64,000 bases of DNA from JAVBMU01 sp031551755. Its GTDB lineage: Bacteria; Actinomycetota; Actinomycetes; Actinomycetales; Cellulomonadaceae. Below, in pieces: positions 15,700 to 27,309 of the stretch; the first letter of the stretch is position 1, and each line of letters begins with the position of its first letter. Position numbers and translations under genes: made by a program. The stretch spans positions 1 through 64,000 of the forward strand of contig JAVBNE010000035.1 in NCBI GenBank assembly GCA_031551755.1. Reading direction: 5' to 3'. A model generated the notes under the pieces. That model ran no database searches and was not told the origin of the DNA. It worked only from the letters and a program-made list of their open reading frames with translations.

Positions 15700-16182
15700 A
15701 TGACGACTATCGCACTCAACCGTCCACCTGAAGGGTTCACGGAGGTCCGGTCGTGGGCACTCGGTTCCCTCGACGGCCTTGCCGGTCTACGCCGATCGCT
15801 TTATCGCACCCTGACCGGATCCACGGAACCGCCGAGCCGGGGGCTGGCCGAGGTACCCGAACGGGTGCTGCTCGTGGCGAGCGAATTGGCCACCAACGCC
15901 CTGCGACACGGCCAACCGCCCACGGTGGTGCGGCTGCTGTCCAACGGCCGCGAGGTGGTTGTGGACGTGGCCGATCACGCCCCACAGCAACCACCCGTGG
16001 TCGCCTCGCGGCGTGAACCCGGCGCAGGCGGATTCGGGCTCATCCTGGCGCAGCGGATGTCGTTGGACGTGGGCTGGTTTCCGTCCGGGCCGTCCACCAA
16101 ACACGTATGGGCCAGGTTTCCCGCCCCCGGCGTGCGTTCCGCCCGTCGGTCCGGGCGCGAACCGGCCGCCGCCGCTCACTGA
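15700..16182 (+). CDS. RsbW-like anti-sigma factor / serine kinase
   Basis: A 160-residue GHKL ATPase of the HATPase_c_2 type. It shows the N box ELATNALRHG near 65, the G1 box VDVADHAP near 86 and the G2 box GAGGFGLILAQRMS near 108. Such proteins sequester a sigma factor and phosphorylate the cognate STAS protein. It follows the STAS gene by 11 bases, so the two probably share a transcript. No sigma factor gene lies in the window, so the target must be encoded elsewhere, or the pair controls a non-sigma partner. Confidence 0.85.
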   Translation: MTTIALNRPPEGFTEVRSWALGSLDGLAGLRRSLYRTLTGSTEPPSRGLAEVPERVLLVASELATNALRHGQPPTVVRLLSNGREVVVDVADHAPQQPPVVASRREPGAGGFGLILAQRMSLDVGWFPSGPSTKHVWARFPAPGVRSARRSGREPAAAAH

Positions 16183-16207
16183 CACCGTTCGCACCCGCGG
16201 CGCGAAC

Positions 16208-18439
16208 TCAGCGCAGGCGATGTGCGACGAGGAGCGTGGCGTCGTCCGCGGAATCACGGTCTCGAACCGAGCTGACAACGGTGCCAAGGTCCGTACCGGG
16301 ACCCTGTTCGTAGACACGCATCAGGCGGGCCAGCCCGTCCTTGATCGATTCGGTGCGACGCTCGACCAGTCCATCGGAGAACATCACCAAAGCCGCGCCC
16401 GGTTCGATCTTCCCGGTGGCCGGTTGGGGGACTCCGAAGCTCAGACCCAGCGGAGGCCCAGGCATCGTGGTGAGCCAATGACCCGCACCGTTGGGTTCCA
16501 CCACCAGTAGCGGCGGGTGTCCCAACCGTATGTGGTCCACGACGCCCGTCCGGGGGTCGACGATCGCCACCGCGAGGGTGGCTATCTCGTGAGGCATCGT
16601 CCAGGCGGCCACCTCGGTCAACGCCTTGATCGCAGGCAAGGTCTCCTCTTGACTGACCAACGAGGCGCGCAGCACCGTGCGCAACTGACCCATCACGGCC
16701 GCCGCTTGGAGTCCGTGGCCGGTGACATCGCCGACCACCAGTGCGAGCTTTCCTGAGGGCAGAACCAAGGCGTCGTACCAGTCGCCCCCGACGAACCCAC
16801 CGCCCGCAGGCTCATAACGCGCCGCGATCGACCACCCGTCGACTATTGGCAGTTCCGCAGGCAACAGGCTGCGCTGCAGCGATTCGGTGGCTCGGACGTC
16901 GCGGCGTCCCCGCAGGTACAGCACCTCGACCAGGTTCCCGCGAAGGGACGCGGCATTCGCCCGATGGTCATCGGACCAGGGGGCGCTGTGCGCGCTCAAG
17001 ACTTCGCGGCGTCGGCCCATGGCCGCACGCGCCGCCGGGGCGGGTCCCGTGGTCCCCATCACCGACCCCATCTGGCGGGAGTCACCACCCCAGTCGTATG
17101 CCCGCAATACCTCTTTGCGCAGCCAGATCACCGCCTGCTGATCGGGAAGGATCGCCCCGAGCACACCCGCGACCTCGGGAGCGGCCTGGGAAACCGTACC
17201 CGAACTGACCCTGAGCGAATCGGTGCTCACGACCTCTTCAGCAGGGTGACTGAGCACCCAGGCCGTGATCGCGCGCAGCCCGACTTCGTCCGGGACCTCA
17301 CCGACCGTGTGGAACTTGCCCTCGGCCACGACAAAAGCCCCGTCGGCGTCGAGTAGCCGCAGAAGGCCCCCACTGCGCGTGAGACTGACACCCAGCGGGC
17401 TGTCTTCGTCGTGACTGTCGGCGATCAGGTCGGCCAAGGTCCGGGATGCCCGGCGGATCGCCGCATCATGTTCGCGTTCGACCTGCACGGCCAACCGAGC
17501 GGTAAGCGCCGCACCGATGAATTCGGCAGCCGCCCTGACCTCGAAAGGCAAATAACGCGGCCCGGAGTAGTGGTGGCAGGAGAAGAAGCCGAAGAGCCGA
17601 TCGTCACGGATCAGTTCGATCGACATCGCGGCGCTGACCCCGACTTCGCGCAGGTAGTCGAGGTGATGCGGGGCCAGGCTGCGCAAGACGGAGTCGGTGA
17701 GGTCGACAAAAGCGATGGGCAAGCTATGGATCGGAACCGGCTCGGCACCTACGTCCGGCGTCATCAACACCGTGTCGTGAGGGGCGCGCGCCCGCAACGC
17801 TCCTGGGAGTGAATCTGGCTGGTAGTGCAATCCCAGCATCGATCGCAATCGCGGACGCCGGGCCTCTGCCACAACCTCCGCAACGCCGAGCTGGTCAAGG
17901 CGGTACAGCGAGACCCGATCGAATCCTGTGAGCTCACGAACCCGCTGGGTGCCAACCTGATACAGCTCTTGGAGTGTGCCCGCGTGGTCAAGGTCCCGGA
18001 GTGCCTGCCGCACCGCGTGGTAGGTATTGGGGTAGGTCAGCGGCCGGCTGGCACCGGGTTCCAGCTCGACCACCACGATGTCCGTTCCGGCACCTTCGGC
18101 AACCGCCTGTGGACGATGCACGATCGCGTCAACATCACGGTCATGTCCAGGCAACCGCAACCGCAATGGGTTGTCAGTGGAGAGGTCGTCGTGCGCGCGC
18201 ACATAATCGAGCACCCGCGCCGCTGCGGGGCCTCCCAAGGACACCGACAACGGCCGGCCCAGCAGCTCCGGCGCTTTCGCACCGAGCAGGTCCGCACAGG
18301 CCGTGGACACCTGCAGGACGAGTTCGTCGCTTGCCCGAAATGCCATATAGACACCGTGGCCTTGGACGCGCATCCGGCTGAAGTGGCCGACGCCGATCGA
18401 ATCGTTCGCCGGGACGCGGTCGGGGCCGACGGCCGTCAC
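16208..18439 (-). CDS. Phytochrome-core (PAS-GAF-PHY) protein fused to a PP2C/SpoIIE phosphatase
   Basis: A 743-residue protein. PAS: about 20-130, with QGHG where phytochromes have QPHG. GAF: about 140-315, with TGFDRVSLYR, LGLHYQPDSLP, the APHHLDYL segment holding the chromophore-contacting His, and FFSCHHYSGPR. PHY: about 320-500, with VIWLRKEV, DWGGD and the tongue segment RRREVLSAHSAPW. A RsbU/SpoIIE phosphatase fills the rest, with metal aspartates in VGGDWYDAL, VGDVTGHG, MFSDGLVERR and DSADDATLL. The GTG at 18439 is set by GGAGGAG five bases upstream. Neither the N-terminal bacteriophytochrome Cys position nor the GAF Cys position is cysteine. It presumably dephosphorylates the neighbouring STAS protein. 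Confidence 0.85.
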   Translation of the reverse strand: MTAVGPDRVPANDSIGVGHFSRMRVQGHGVYMAFRASDELVLQVSTACADLLGAKAPELLGRPLSVSLGGPAAARVLDYVRAHDDLSTDNPLRLRLPGHDRDVDAIVHRPQAVAEGAGTDIVVVELEPGASRPLTYPNTYHAVRQALRDLDHAGTLQELYQVGTQRVRELTGFDRVSLYRLDQLGVAEVVAEARRPRLRSMLGLHYQPDSLPGALRARAPHDTVLMTPDVGAEPVPIHSLPIAFVDLTDSVLRSLAPHHLDYLREVGVSAAMSIELIRDDRLFGFFSCHHYSGPRYLPFEVRAAAEFIGAALTARLAVQVEREHDAAIRRASRTLADLIADSHDEDSPLGVSLTRSGGLLRLLDADGAFVVAEGKFHTVGEVPDEVGLRAITAWVLSHPAEEVVSTDSLRVSSGTVSQAAPEVAGVLGAILPDQQAVIWLRKEVLRAYDWGGDSRQMGSVMGTTGPAPAARAAMGRRREVLSAHSAPWSDDHRANAASLRGNLVEVLYLRGRRDVRATESLQRSLLPAELPIVDGWSIAARYEPAGGGFVGGDWYDALVLPSGKLALVVGDVTGHGLQAAAVMGQLRTVLRASLVSQEETLPAIKALTEVAAWTMPHEIATLAVAIVDPRTGVVDHIRLGHPPLLVVEPNGAGHWLTTMPGPPLGLSFGVPQPATGKIEPGAALVMFSDGLVERRTESIKDGLARLMRVYEQGPGTDLGTVVSSVRDRDSADDATLLVAHRLR

Positions 18440-18699
18440 GTGGCTCCTCCAGCTCCGGTGCGCGGGCGCACCTCGTCGACACTTGACCCGGCACAACACC
18501 CACGCTGTGACGGTCCCCCCGCACCGCCCGTTGCCGCAGCGGTGCTCACAGGCTATATGTCGGACGACAATGCGTCATGTCCTGTGCGGGAAGAAAGCGC
18601 CGATCCGTCGGAAATCGTTGATCGGGCAGATCTGGCTTTATAGAACTCGAGGACTTCCCCGAATCAGCCATGACGATCACCGGCGCCGACACGCTTCGA

Positions 18700-19758
18700 T
18701 CATCGAGCGGTCCCGTCAACCGCAAACGGTTCGATCGCCGCCACCTCGTCGGCCGTCAACGCCGGCGCGCGTAGCGCCGCCACATTGTCGGTCAGCTGAG
18801 CCACGCTACTGGCGCCGATCAACGCCGAGGTCACCCGGTCGTCGCGTAACACCCAGGAGAGGGCGAGCTGCGCAAGCGATTGGCCACGCCCGGCCGCGAT
18901 CTCCTGCAACGCCCGGGCCCGCTCGAGATAGACGTCGCCGATATGGCTCGTGGACAGGAACGGCGAATCCGCCGACGCCGCCCGAGAACCCGCCGGCGCG
19001 CTGCCCGACAGGTAGCGGTCCGAGAGCAGCCCTTGCGACAGCGGCGAGAACACGATGGCCCCGACCCCGAGATCGCCCAACACATCCAGAAGCGACTCGT
19101 CCTGCTGGCCGTCATAGACATCAGTTCCGACTGTTTCGACGTGACGATTGAACATCGAGTAGCTGGGCTGGTGGATCAGCAACGGCGTGCCCAACTCCGC
19201 GAGTATCCGGGCTGCCTCACGCGTGCGTGACGGTGAGTAGTTCGAGACACCCACATAGAGGGCCTTGCCCGCCCGGACGATGTCGTGCAGCGCACCCATC
19301 GTCTCCGCCAGGGGCACGCTGGGGTCGGGACGGTGGGAGTAGAAGATGTCCACATAGTCCAGACCCATACGCGTCAACGACTGGTCGAGGGAGGTCATCA
19401 GGTACTTGCGCGAGCCACCGTCGCCGTACGGCCCCGGCCACATGTCGTAACCGGCCTTCGAGGAGATCACCAACTCGTCGCGGTACGGGCGCAGATCGCG
19501 GGCCAGGTGCCGGCCGAAGTTCTCCTCCGCGGCGCCGTACGGCGGGCCGTAGTTGTTGGCCAAGTCGAAATGGGTGACGCCGAGGTCGAAAGCCGCTCGC
19601 AAGGTCGCCCGCTGGCCATCGAAGGCGTTGACGTCACCGAAGTTATGCCAAAGGCCCAACGAGATGGCAGGCAGATCCACCCCGCTGCGACCGCAACGGC
19701 GGTAGGTCATGGTGTCGTAGCGGTCGTGGGCAGCGAGGTAACGCGGTGTCAGGGGCAC
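18700..19758 (-). CDS. Aldo/keto reductase, YghZ (L-glyceraldehyde 3-phosphate reductase)-like
   Basis: NADPH-dependent (beta/alpha)8 oxidoreductase of about 352 residues. It closely follows the E. coli YghZ pattern: YRRCGRSG, SLGLWHNFGDVNA, HFDLANNYGPP, SSKAGYDMWPGPYG, GGSRKYL and IFYSHRPD, carrying the catalytic Asp, Tyr, Lys and His. The frame is open to 19896, but the N-terminus of YghZ aligns from about the GTG at 19758, which I take as start; AGGAGG lies somewhat far upstream (13 bases). It is divergent from the secreted hydrolase. The substrate is probably a small aldehyde; exact role unknown. Confidence 0.83.
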   Translation of the reverse strand: MPLTPRYLAAHDRYDTMTYRRCGRSGVDLPAISLGLWHNFGDVNAFDGQRATLRAAFDLGVTHFDLANNYGPPYGAAEENFGRHLARDLRPYRDELVISSKAGYDMWPGPYGDGGSRKYLMTSLDQSLTRMGLDYVDIFYSHRPDPSVPLAETMGALHDIVRAGKALYVGVSNYSPSRTREAARILAELGTPLLIHQPSYSMFNRHVETVGTDVYDGQQDESLLDVLGDLGVGAIVFSPLSQGLLSDRYLSGSAPAGSRAASADSPFLSTSHIGDVYLERARALQEIAAGRGQSLAQLALSWVLRDDRVTSALIGASSVAQLTDNVAALRAPALTADEVAAIEPFAVDGTAR

Positions 19759-19964
19759 GTCAACGATTGTGCCTCCTGCTCGAGGCTCCGCACGGATGAC
19801 GGCCCGGGGCGTTCGCGCCGCACGGAGCTCGGCAGGTCCGCGCACACGCCGATCACGGGGGGCAAAGCTGGTTGTACGTTTTGCGTGGGCAACCATGTAC
19901 TCGTCCGGGTCGACCCGTTACTCTGCGAAAGTCGCATGCCTCCCGACCCACGAAAAGGACAAAG

Positions 19965-21653
19965 ATGTTTCCCCGCCTGCACCGGTTGCCGCCGCCGTCA
20001 TCGGGTCGCCGTCGAGGGCCGGCCAAACGCGCACTTGCCGCCGTCTTGGCACTGACACTCGTCGGCTTCGCCACCACCACCACCGCCGCCACCGCGGAGA
20101 CCAGATCGCCCGCACCCGCACTGGCCGGCGACGCTCCACACCAGCTCGCCCAGATCCACCTGGGCGTCAAGACCTACTACACGACCCACACCATGGATGA
20201 CGGCGTCAAGTTGGGCGCCTTCGTCATTCAGCCCACGACACCCGGTCCGCACCCCGTTCTCATCGCACCCAGTTCATGGTCGATGAACGGCCTCGAGTAC
20301 GTCGGAGCCGCACAACGGCTCGCCTACGAGTCGGGCTACCTTGTGGTCAGCTATACCTCCCGGGGTTTCTGGGATTCCGGTGGCACCGTCGCGCTGGCCG
20401 GACCGCGCGATGTGGCCGATGTGCGAGCCATGATCGACTGGGCGACGACCAAATTGCCGGGCGACCCCAGCCGCGTCGGGATGTTCGGCATCTCTTACGG
20501 CGCCGGGCTCTCCCTGCTCACCGCCGCCCAAGACCCCCGGGTGAAGGCGGTCGTCGCCATGAGCGGCTGGACCGACATGACGCGATCATTCGCACCGAAC
20601 CACACCCTCAACAACGGCGGGCTCTCCGTCCTGATCGCCAGCGGCCTGGTTACCGGTCGTATGGACTCGACAGGGAAAGCGATGATCGCCGACTGGGCAG
20701 CCGGACGGACGGGGTTGGTCGAGGAAATCGGGCCGTCCAGATCGCCCGTCACCTACGTCGACCAGTTGAATAAACGCGGCACACCCGTCATGCTGGCGAA
20801 TGCCTGGGGCGACTTCCTCTTCCCACCAGGCCAGATCGTCGATTACTACAATCGCCTGACGGTACCCAAACGCCTCCAGCTCGCACCCGGCACCCATGCC
20901 ACCACCGAACTCCCCGGCGCCTTCGGCATCCCCGACACCACGTGGTCGGACGCAACCCGATGGTTGAACCACTACGTCCTCGGGGATGCGAACGGCATCG
21001 CAACGGAGCAACCGGTCCGACTCGTACCACAGCACACCGGGCCGGGCCTCTCCTCTCCCAAAGCCGACAAATATCAGGGGTTCCCGAGCTTTGCCGCCGT
21101 TACCACTCAGACCTCCCGGCGCTATCTCACGGCCTCGGGCACCGCTTTCGTCCCGGGCCGCACCGGCACACTGGCGAGCTCACCGACCTCGAAGTGGGCG
21201 TGGTCCATCACCGGCGCCTCGCCGAGCGTGGCCGATGCCCGAATACCCGCGGGAATGGCGTTCGTCGCGCGCAGCGCGGCAGCCGTCTTCCAGACCGAGA
21301 AGTTTCCGACCGGCGCAACGATCGGCGGCATCCCGCGCGCCCACCTCACGCTGACGGCGTCGCGCAACACGGGCACAGTGATGGCCATGCTCTACGAGGT
21401 ACCGTCCAATGGTGGGTTGGCCAAGCCACTCAGCTTCCAGCCGGTCACATGGGCAGCCGCTCCTGGCTCCGCCGTCAAGATCGACATCGCCCTCGAGGCC
21501 ACCCACGCGAAGATCGCCCCGGGTAGCCGCCTGGCACTGGTCATTGACAGCTATGACGCCAGCTACCGGACGGCATCGAAACTTGGGGACAAGATCACCT
21601 TCACCTCACCGGCAGGCGATCCCTCCTACCTGGATCTGCCGTTCGGCGGGTGA
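19965..21653 (+). CDS. Secreted X-Pro dipeptidyl-peptidase-like (CocE/S15) hydrolase
   Basis: A 562-residue exported alpha/beta hydrolase. A basic stretch and the hydrophobic run LAAVLALTLVGFA form a signal peptide, with likely cleavage near Ala45. The catalytic domain has the SYTSRGFWDSGG segment near 130 and the nucleophile motif GISYGAG (Ser177); the acid is probably in the NAWGDFLFPP region and the base in APGTHATTE. The C-terminal 180 residues fit the beta-sandwich (PepX_C-like) domain of this family. The ATG at 19965 is preceded by AAAAGGA. A strong terminator hairpin follows. Peptidase or esterase specificity cannot be told apart. Confidence 0.82.
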   Translation: MFPRLHRLPPPSSGRRRGPAKRALAAVLALTLVGFATTTTAATAETRSPAPALAGDAPHQLAQIHLGVKTYYTTHTMDDGVKLGAFVIQPTTPGPHPVLIAPSSWSMNGLEYVGAAQRLAYESGYLVVSYTSRGFWDSGGTVALAGPRDVADVRAMIDWATTKLPGDPSRVGMFGISYGAGLSLLTAAQDPRVKAVVAMSGWTDMTRSFAPNHTLNNGGLSVLIASGLVTGRMDSTGKAMIADWAAGRTGLVEEIGPSRSPVTYVDQLNKRGTPVMLANAWGDFLFPPGQIVDYYNRLTVPKRLQLAPGTHATTELPGAFGIPDTTWSDATRWLNHYVLGDANGIATEQPVRLVPQHTGPGLSSPKADKYQGFPSFAAVTTQTSRRYLTASGTAFVPGRTGTLASSPTSKWAWSITGASPSVADARIPAGMAFVARSAAAVFQTEKFPTGATIGGIPRAHLTLTASRNTGTVMAMLYEVPSNGGLAKPLSFQPVTWAAAPGSAVKIDIALEATHAKIAPGSRLALVIDSYDASYRTASKLGDKITFTSPAGDPSYLDLPFGG

Positions 21654-21665
21654 CCGAAGCCGACT

Positions 21666-21703
21666 GACGTCCGGGTGGGCCGAGCACTACCCACCCGGAC
21701 GTC
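21666..21703 (+). terminator. Intrinsic terminator-like hairpin
   Basis: A perfect 14-bp stem (GACGTCCGGGTGGG with CCCACCCGGACGTC) around a 10-nt loop lies 12 bases after the hydrolase stop. Only a weak T-rich segment follows, as is common in high-GC genomes. Confidence 0.75.
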
Positions 21704-21751
21704 TTCGGTGGCTTTGCCTCTTTGGTCGCGGTTGGAAGAGAATCGTCTGCC

Positions 21752-23098
21752 ATGACAGTTCTTTCGCACTCGCGCCGACTGGCCGCTGCGCTGGCGGCGC
21801 TCGTCGTCCTCACCTTGTGCGTCGCGGGGTGCGTCAATCCGCGACACGACCACCACGTCCCGCATTCCCGATGGACCACGCCGATCGACCACCCCACTTA
21901 CGCAGGCCCGGTGCTCTCCGGCTCGACACTGGTGGTGCCGACCGTCAAGGGGTTCCAGGCATTCTCGCTGTCCACCGGTGAGGAAAAGTGGAAAACCTCT
22001 ACACTCACCCCCCACGCAGGTTCATTCATGGCTGGGCAAGCCGAGATGGAGCGTTGCGAACTAATCCCGGCACCCGCAACCGTCGCCTGCCTACAGGACG
22101 GCTCATACTCCGAAAATATGCCCAAGGCCTTGCTCCTGGTCGCCGTGGCTGACGGCGCATTACGGCGGGTGGAGCTCCCCCGGGCGGAGATGAACTCGGC
22201 GTTCACCACGAGTGAAGCCGGTGTCGTGGTCATTATGAACGTCGACGAGGTGATGACCGCGGTCGGTTTCGGCGCCGACGGGGCGATCCACTGGTCGACA
22301 CGCCTCGACGGGTTCTCCACCGAACGACTCGACCGGCCGAATGTGTTCTCGACCGGGGACCAAGTCGTGGTCGCCCAGCCGGACACCGGCAAAGTCGCCG
22401 TACTCGACGCTGCCTCCGGCACCATTGATCTCACCGCCCTGGGAGCCGCCTATCCGGCCGGCCACAACGCCTTCGTCATCGATGATCTGGCGACCAACAC
22501 CGCGCGCGTGTTCGTCGATGGCATTGCGACGACGGTTCGCTTCGACGTTCCGGTCGATGAAGAGGTGCTCACCGAGCAAGTCTGGTACCGCTACCGGCCC
22601 GACTGCGACATTTCGACGGAGTCGATATGGCCCGACACTGCGCCGCTCCTCTTGTGCCGGTCCAGCACGAAGCAGTTTCAGTTGATCACCCTAACCCCGG
22701 ACGGAGAGCGGGACCGCAGCCGGATCTTCTCACCGGATGACGGCACCAACGACTTCGTGGGCTCGGTCCAGCGGGTCAACGATTTCGGGATCGTCCTCAG
22801 CGCTTGGGGCACGAATATCCGACTGTCACCGTCCACATTGGCCACACTAGGCGGGTTCTCCAGAAGCGAGACGTTCGGGCAGTGCATGGTCGGAGGCTCG
22901 ACCGCGATCGGCAGCGGAGAGAGTGTCTACGGGTACACAGCGAGAGAGGCGAAGTCCTTCAAAGCTCCGACCATCCAGGGATGCACTTCCGATGGGCAGC
23001 GATGGAAGAAGTCGCTCTACCAAGAACCCCTGCATATCGGTGTCTATGACGCAGTCGCCATCCTGACCACCGATTGCGTCGTCAGCGCCCTGAAGTAG
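21752..23098 (+). CDS. Lipoprotein with PQQ-like beta-propeller repeats
   Basis: A 448-residue lipoprotein. The signal peptide LAAALAALVVLTLCVAGC ends in a lipobox with the acceptor cysteine near residue 28. The mature part has propeller-like strands such as GSTLVVPTVKGFQAFSLSTGEEKWK and repeated cycles of value retrieval and assignment, typical of PQQ-like WD40-type folds. Four or more cysteines (for example CELIPAPATVACL and near 290) may form disulfides outside the membrane. The frame is open from 21722, but the signal peptide and GGAAGAG support 21752. No enzyme motif is seen; function unknown. Confidence 0.72.
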   Translation: MTVLSHSRRLAAALAALVVLTLCVAGCVNPRHDHHVPHSRWTTPIDHPTYAGPVLSGSTLVVPTVKGFQAFSLSTGEEKWKTSTLTPHAGSFMAGQAEMERCELIPAPATVACLQDGSYSENMPKALLLVAVADGALRRVELPRAEMNSAFTTSEAGVVVIMNVDEVMTAVGFGADGAIHWSTRLDGFSTERLDRPNVFSTGDQVVVAQPDTGKVAVLDAASGTIDLTALGAAYPAGHNAFVIDDLATNTARVFVDGIATTVRFDVPVDEEVLTEQVWYRYRPDCDISTESIWPDTAPLLLCRSSTKQFQLITLTPDGERDRSRIFSPDDGTNDFVGSVQRVNDFGIVLSAWGTNIRLSPSTLATLGGFSRSETFGQCMVGGSTAIGSGESVYGYTAREAKSFKAPTIQGCTSDGQRWKKSLYQEPLHIGVYDAVAILTTDCVVSALK

Positions 23099-23166
23099 TA
23101 GCGCGCCAGCAGGCTCGCGCTTGGGAACGCGAGAGAGTTCGGCCGGCCTCGGCACAGACTCCGGTC

Positions 23167-23595
23167 TCAGCGACGGCAGGCCCACGCGGTGAGCGCGACC
23201 GCCACCCCGTCCTCGATCAGTGCCGCGGCCACGGACGGCCGACCACTCTTCACCGCCGACTCCCGCCAGGCCACCCCAACGTACGCGCCCACCACACCAC
23301 CGAACGCCCCGGCGACCAGCCCGGTGACAGTGCCCGGAAGACTCTCGTGCCGACCTCGGGCGAGCAGCAGCCCACCGACCGCGCCGGCACCCGCCCGCAC
23401 GTACAGCCCCGGGCCTTCGAGCCGGCTGGGCGTCGTCGGAAGCTTGTCCCCCACGAGTTCGCCGATGACAGGGATGAGCGCACCTGCCTTCCGCACCCGA
23501 CCGGCGTCGGACGCGAGCGTGGGGCCGGCGACCGCCAGCGTCGAACGGGAGCCGGCCGCCAGGCCGAGGGCGGCGGTGCGCACAAGGAGGCTCAT
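23167..23595 (-). CDS. Small DUF4126-like membrane protein
   Basis: A 142-residue protein rich in Ala, Gly and Val with about four hydrophobic segments. The stretch GELVGDKLPTTPSRLEGPGLYVRAGAGAVGG resembles the core of the DUF4126 family, where a conserved DKxP motif precedes a glycine-rich helix; this assignment is from memory of the pattern and only moderately sure. It lies alone between the lipoprotein gene (convergent) and the clpC terminator. No function is known. Confidence 0.6.
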   Translation of the reverse strand: MSLLVRTAALGLAAGSRSTLAVAGPTLASDAGRVRKAGALIPVIGELVGDKLPTTPSRLEGPGLYVRAGAGAVGGLLLARGRHESLPGTVTGLVAGAFGGVVGAYVGVAWRESAVKSGRPSVAAALIEDGVAVALTAWACRR

Positions 23596-23806
23596 GGTGG
23601 CCAGCGTTCATGCCGGCGCCCGGACAAGCAACCGGTCAGCATGACGGCACACAGGAAAGGTGACGGAAACGGATGTTCGGGGCCTGCTGCTCGCACCCGG
23701 GGTCGACCGGAACCACCATGCACTCGTCGAGGTCGCGACGGGGAGTGCTCAGCCGCGCACATCGCCGTTGAACGGGTGGACTTGACCCACCCGCCCCGGC
23801 AACAGA

Positions 23807-23850
23807 CGACGGTGGCCGCCTTCCCCTTCGGGGGGAGGCGGCCACCGTCG
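23807..23850. terminator. Strong hairpin with UUCG tetraloop after clpC
   Basis: A 20-bp stem (one G-T wobble) closed by the extra-stable tetraloop TTCG, starting 13 bases beyond the clpC stop. The arms are CGACGGTGGCCGCC and GGCGGCCACCGTCG plus six inner pairs. It can act in both directions but matches the end of clpC. Confidence 0.8.
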
Positions 23851-23862
23851 TGATCGGTCGGA

Positions 23863-26430
<2,568 letters not shown>

Positions 26431-26531
26431 GTGCTGCTCCTCACGAGCGGCGAACACCCGCACGGACGGTAAGTTTCTGACCGCTACGACTCTATCCGCG
26501 ACCAACCGAGGGCACCGCCTCGATATGCCCT

Positions 26532-26549
26532 TGTTCGCCAGCGGCGTGA
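26532..26549. promoter_or_regulatory. Candidate ClgR operator upstream of clpC
   Basis: TGTTCGCCAGCGGCGTGA contains CGC-N5-GCG with near-symmetric flanks, the core of the ClgR site described for Corynebacterium and Streptomyces clp genes. It lies about 100 bases before clpC, between it and a divergent gene. The central A of the consensus is G here. No clgR gene is in the window. Confidence 0.4.
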
Positions 26550-26594
26550 AACTCTGTATCCATCCATCCGTCGAGAACCCCAGGGAGGCCAGCC

Positions 26595-27194
26595 GTGTCA
26601 GGTGAGGAACCCACGCGTCCCCGGGCCACCTGGGAGGAGATCGTCGCGCGGTTCGCCAGGTTCAGCGGCATCGTCGGCGAAGTCGCCGACCCCCTGACCT
26701 GGGGACTGGATCTGGATGAGGAGACCGTCATCGGTGCCGACCATTGGGAGCCGTCCGAGGAACGTTTCCTGCGTTCCTATCTCACTTTCACCGGCGAGAC
26801 ACTGGACCTCGAGACCCTGCGCGTGCCGGCTCTTGGCAGTGAACACGCCGCAGAGATCACGCGCACGGCCCTCAGCAGCGCCCTGGCGGCCTCTCTGCAT
26901 GGCGACACCACTGCCGAAGACGATTTCCTCGACTCCTACGCGGACTACCGGGCCGCCATGCGGGCGATCATCGCGGAGGTGGAACATGCCGGGCTGAGCG
27001 AGTCCACCCTTCAGGTGAACGGAGTGAGCCAGTCGTGCGTTCGGGTGGATGTCCGCGGAGTCGCCGCGACCTACGCCACGGTGGCCGATCGGGCCCTGGT
27101 ACTTTCCGGACCGGCGGATCTCCTGGCACGGGTTGATGTCGTGACCCGTCCGATTCGCAACATCTTGCATGGTGAAGAGGGTCCACGATTCTGA
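26595..27194 (+). CDS. Conserved-looking hypothetical protein, divergent from clpC
   Basis: A 199-residue soluble, acidic protein I do not recognise. It is mostly helical in character, has no signal peptide or membrane segment, and holds one cysteine near residue 142. The GTG start follows GGGAGG at six bases, a good ribosome site, and codon use is like its neighbours. It is divergent from clpC across a 164-bp region with a candidate ClgR site, so co-regulation with proteolysis is possible but unproven. Confidence 0.6.
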   Translation: MSGEEPTRPRATWEEIVARFARFSGIVGEVADPLTWGLDLDEETVIGADHWEPSEERFLRSYLTFTGETLDLETLRVPALGSEHAAEITRTALSSALAASLHGDTTAEDDFLDSYADYRAAMRAIIAEVEHAGLSESTLQVNGVSQSCVRVDVRGVAATYATVADRALVLSGPADLLARVDVVTRPIRNILHGEEGPRF

Positions 27195-27239
27195 GGTCCG
27201 ACGCCTCTGCCGAAGCCATCGGATCGGAATAGTCTGGGA

Positions 27240-27268
27240 GTGTCACCACGACGGAGTCCAGGTGACAC
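27240..27268 (+). promoter_or_regulatory. Stem-loop in the leader of the universal stress gene
   Basis: GTGTCACC and GGTGACAC form a perfect 8-bp inverted repeat with a 13-nt loop, 41 bases before the usp start and 45 after the previous stop. There is no T tract. It could be a leader hairpin, a weak terminator or a dimeric operator. Confidence 0.45.
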
Positions 27269-27309
27269 GGAGCAGGCCTCGACGAAGCAGGCCAGAGCGG
27301 AGAAGTCCG

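Noticed and set aside
18440..18499. N-terminal extension of the phytochrome-PP2C protein carrying two cysteines
   Set aside because: A strong GGAGGAG site precedes the GTG at 18439; the extension has no ribosome site, and its cysteines would lie far from the bilin-binding position.
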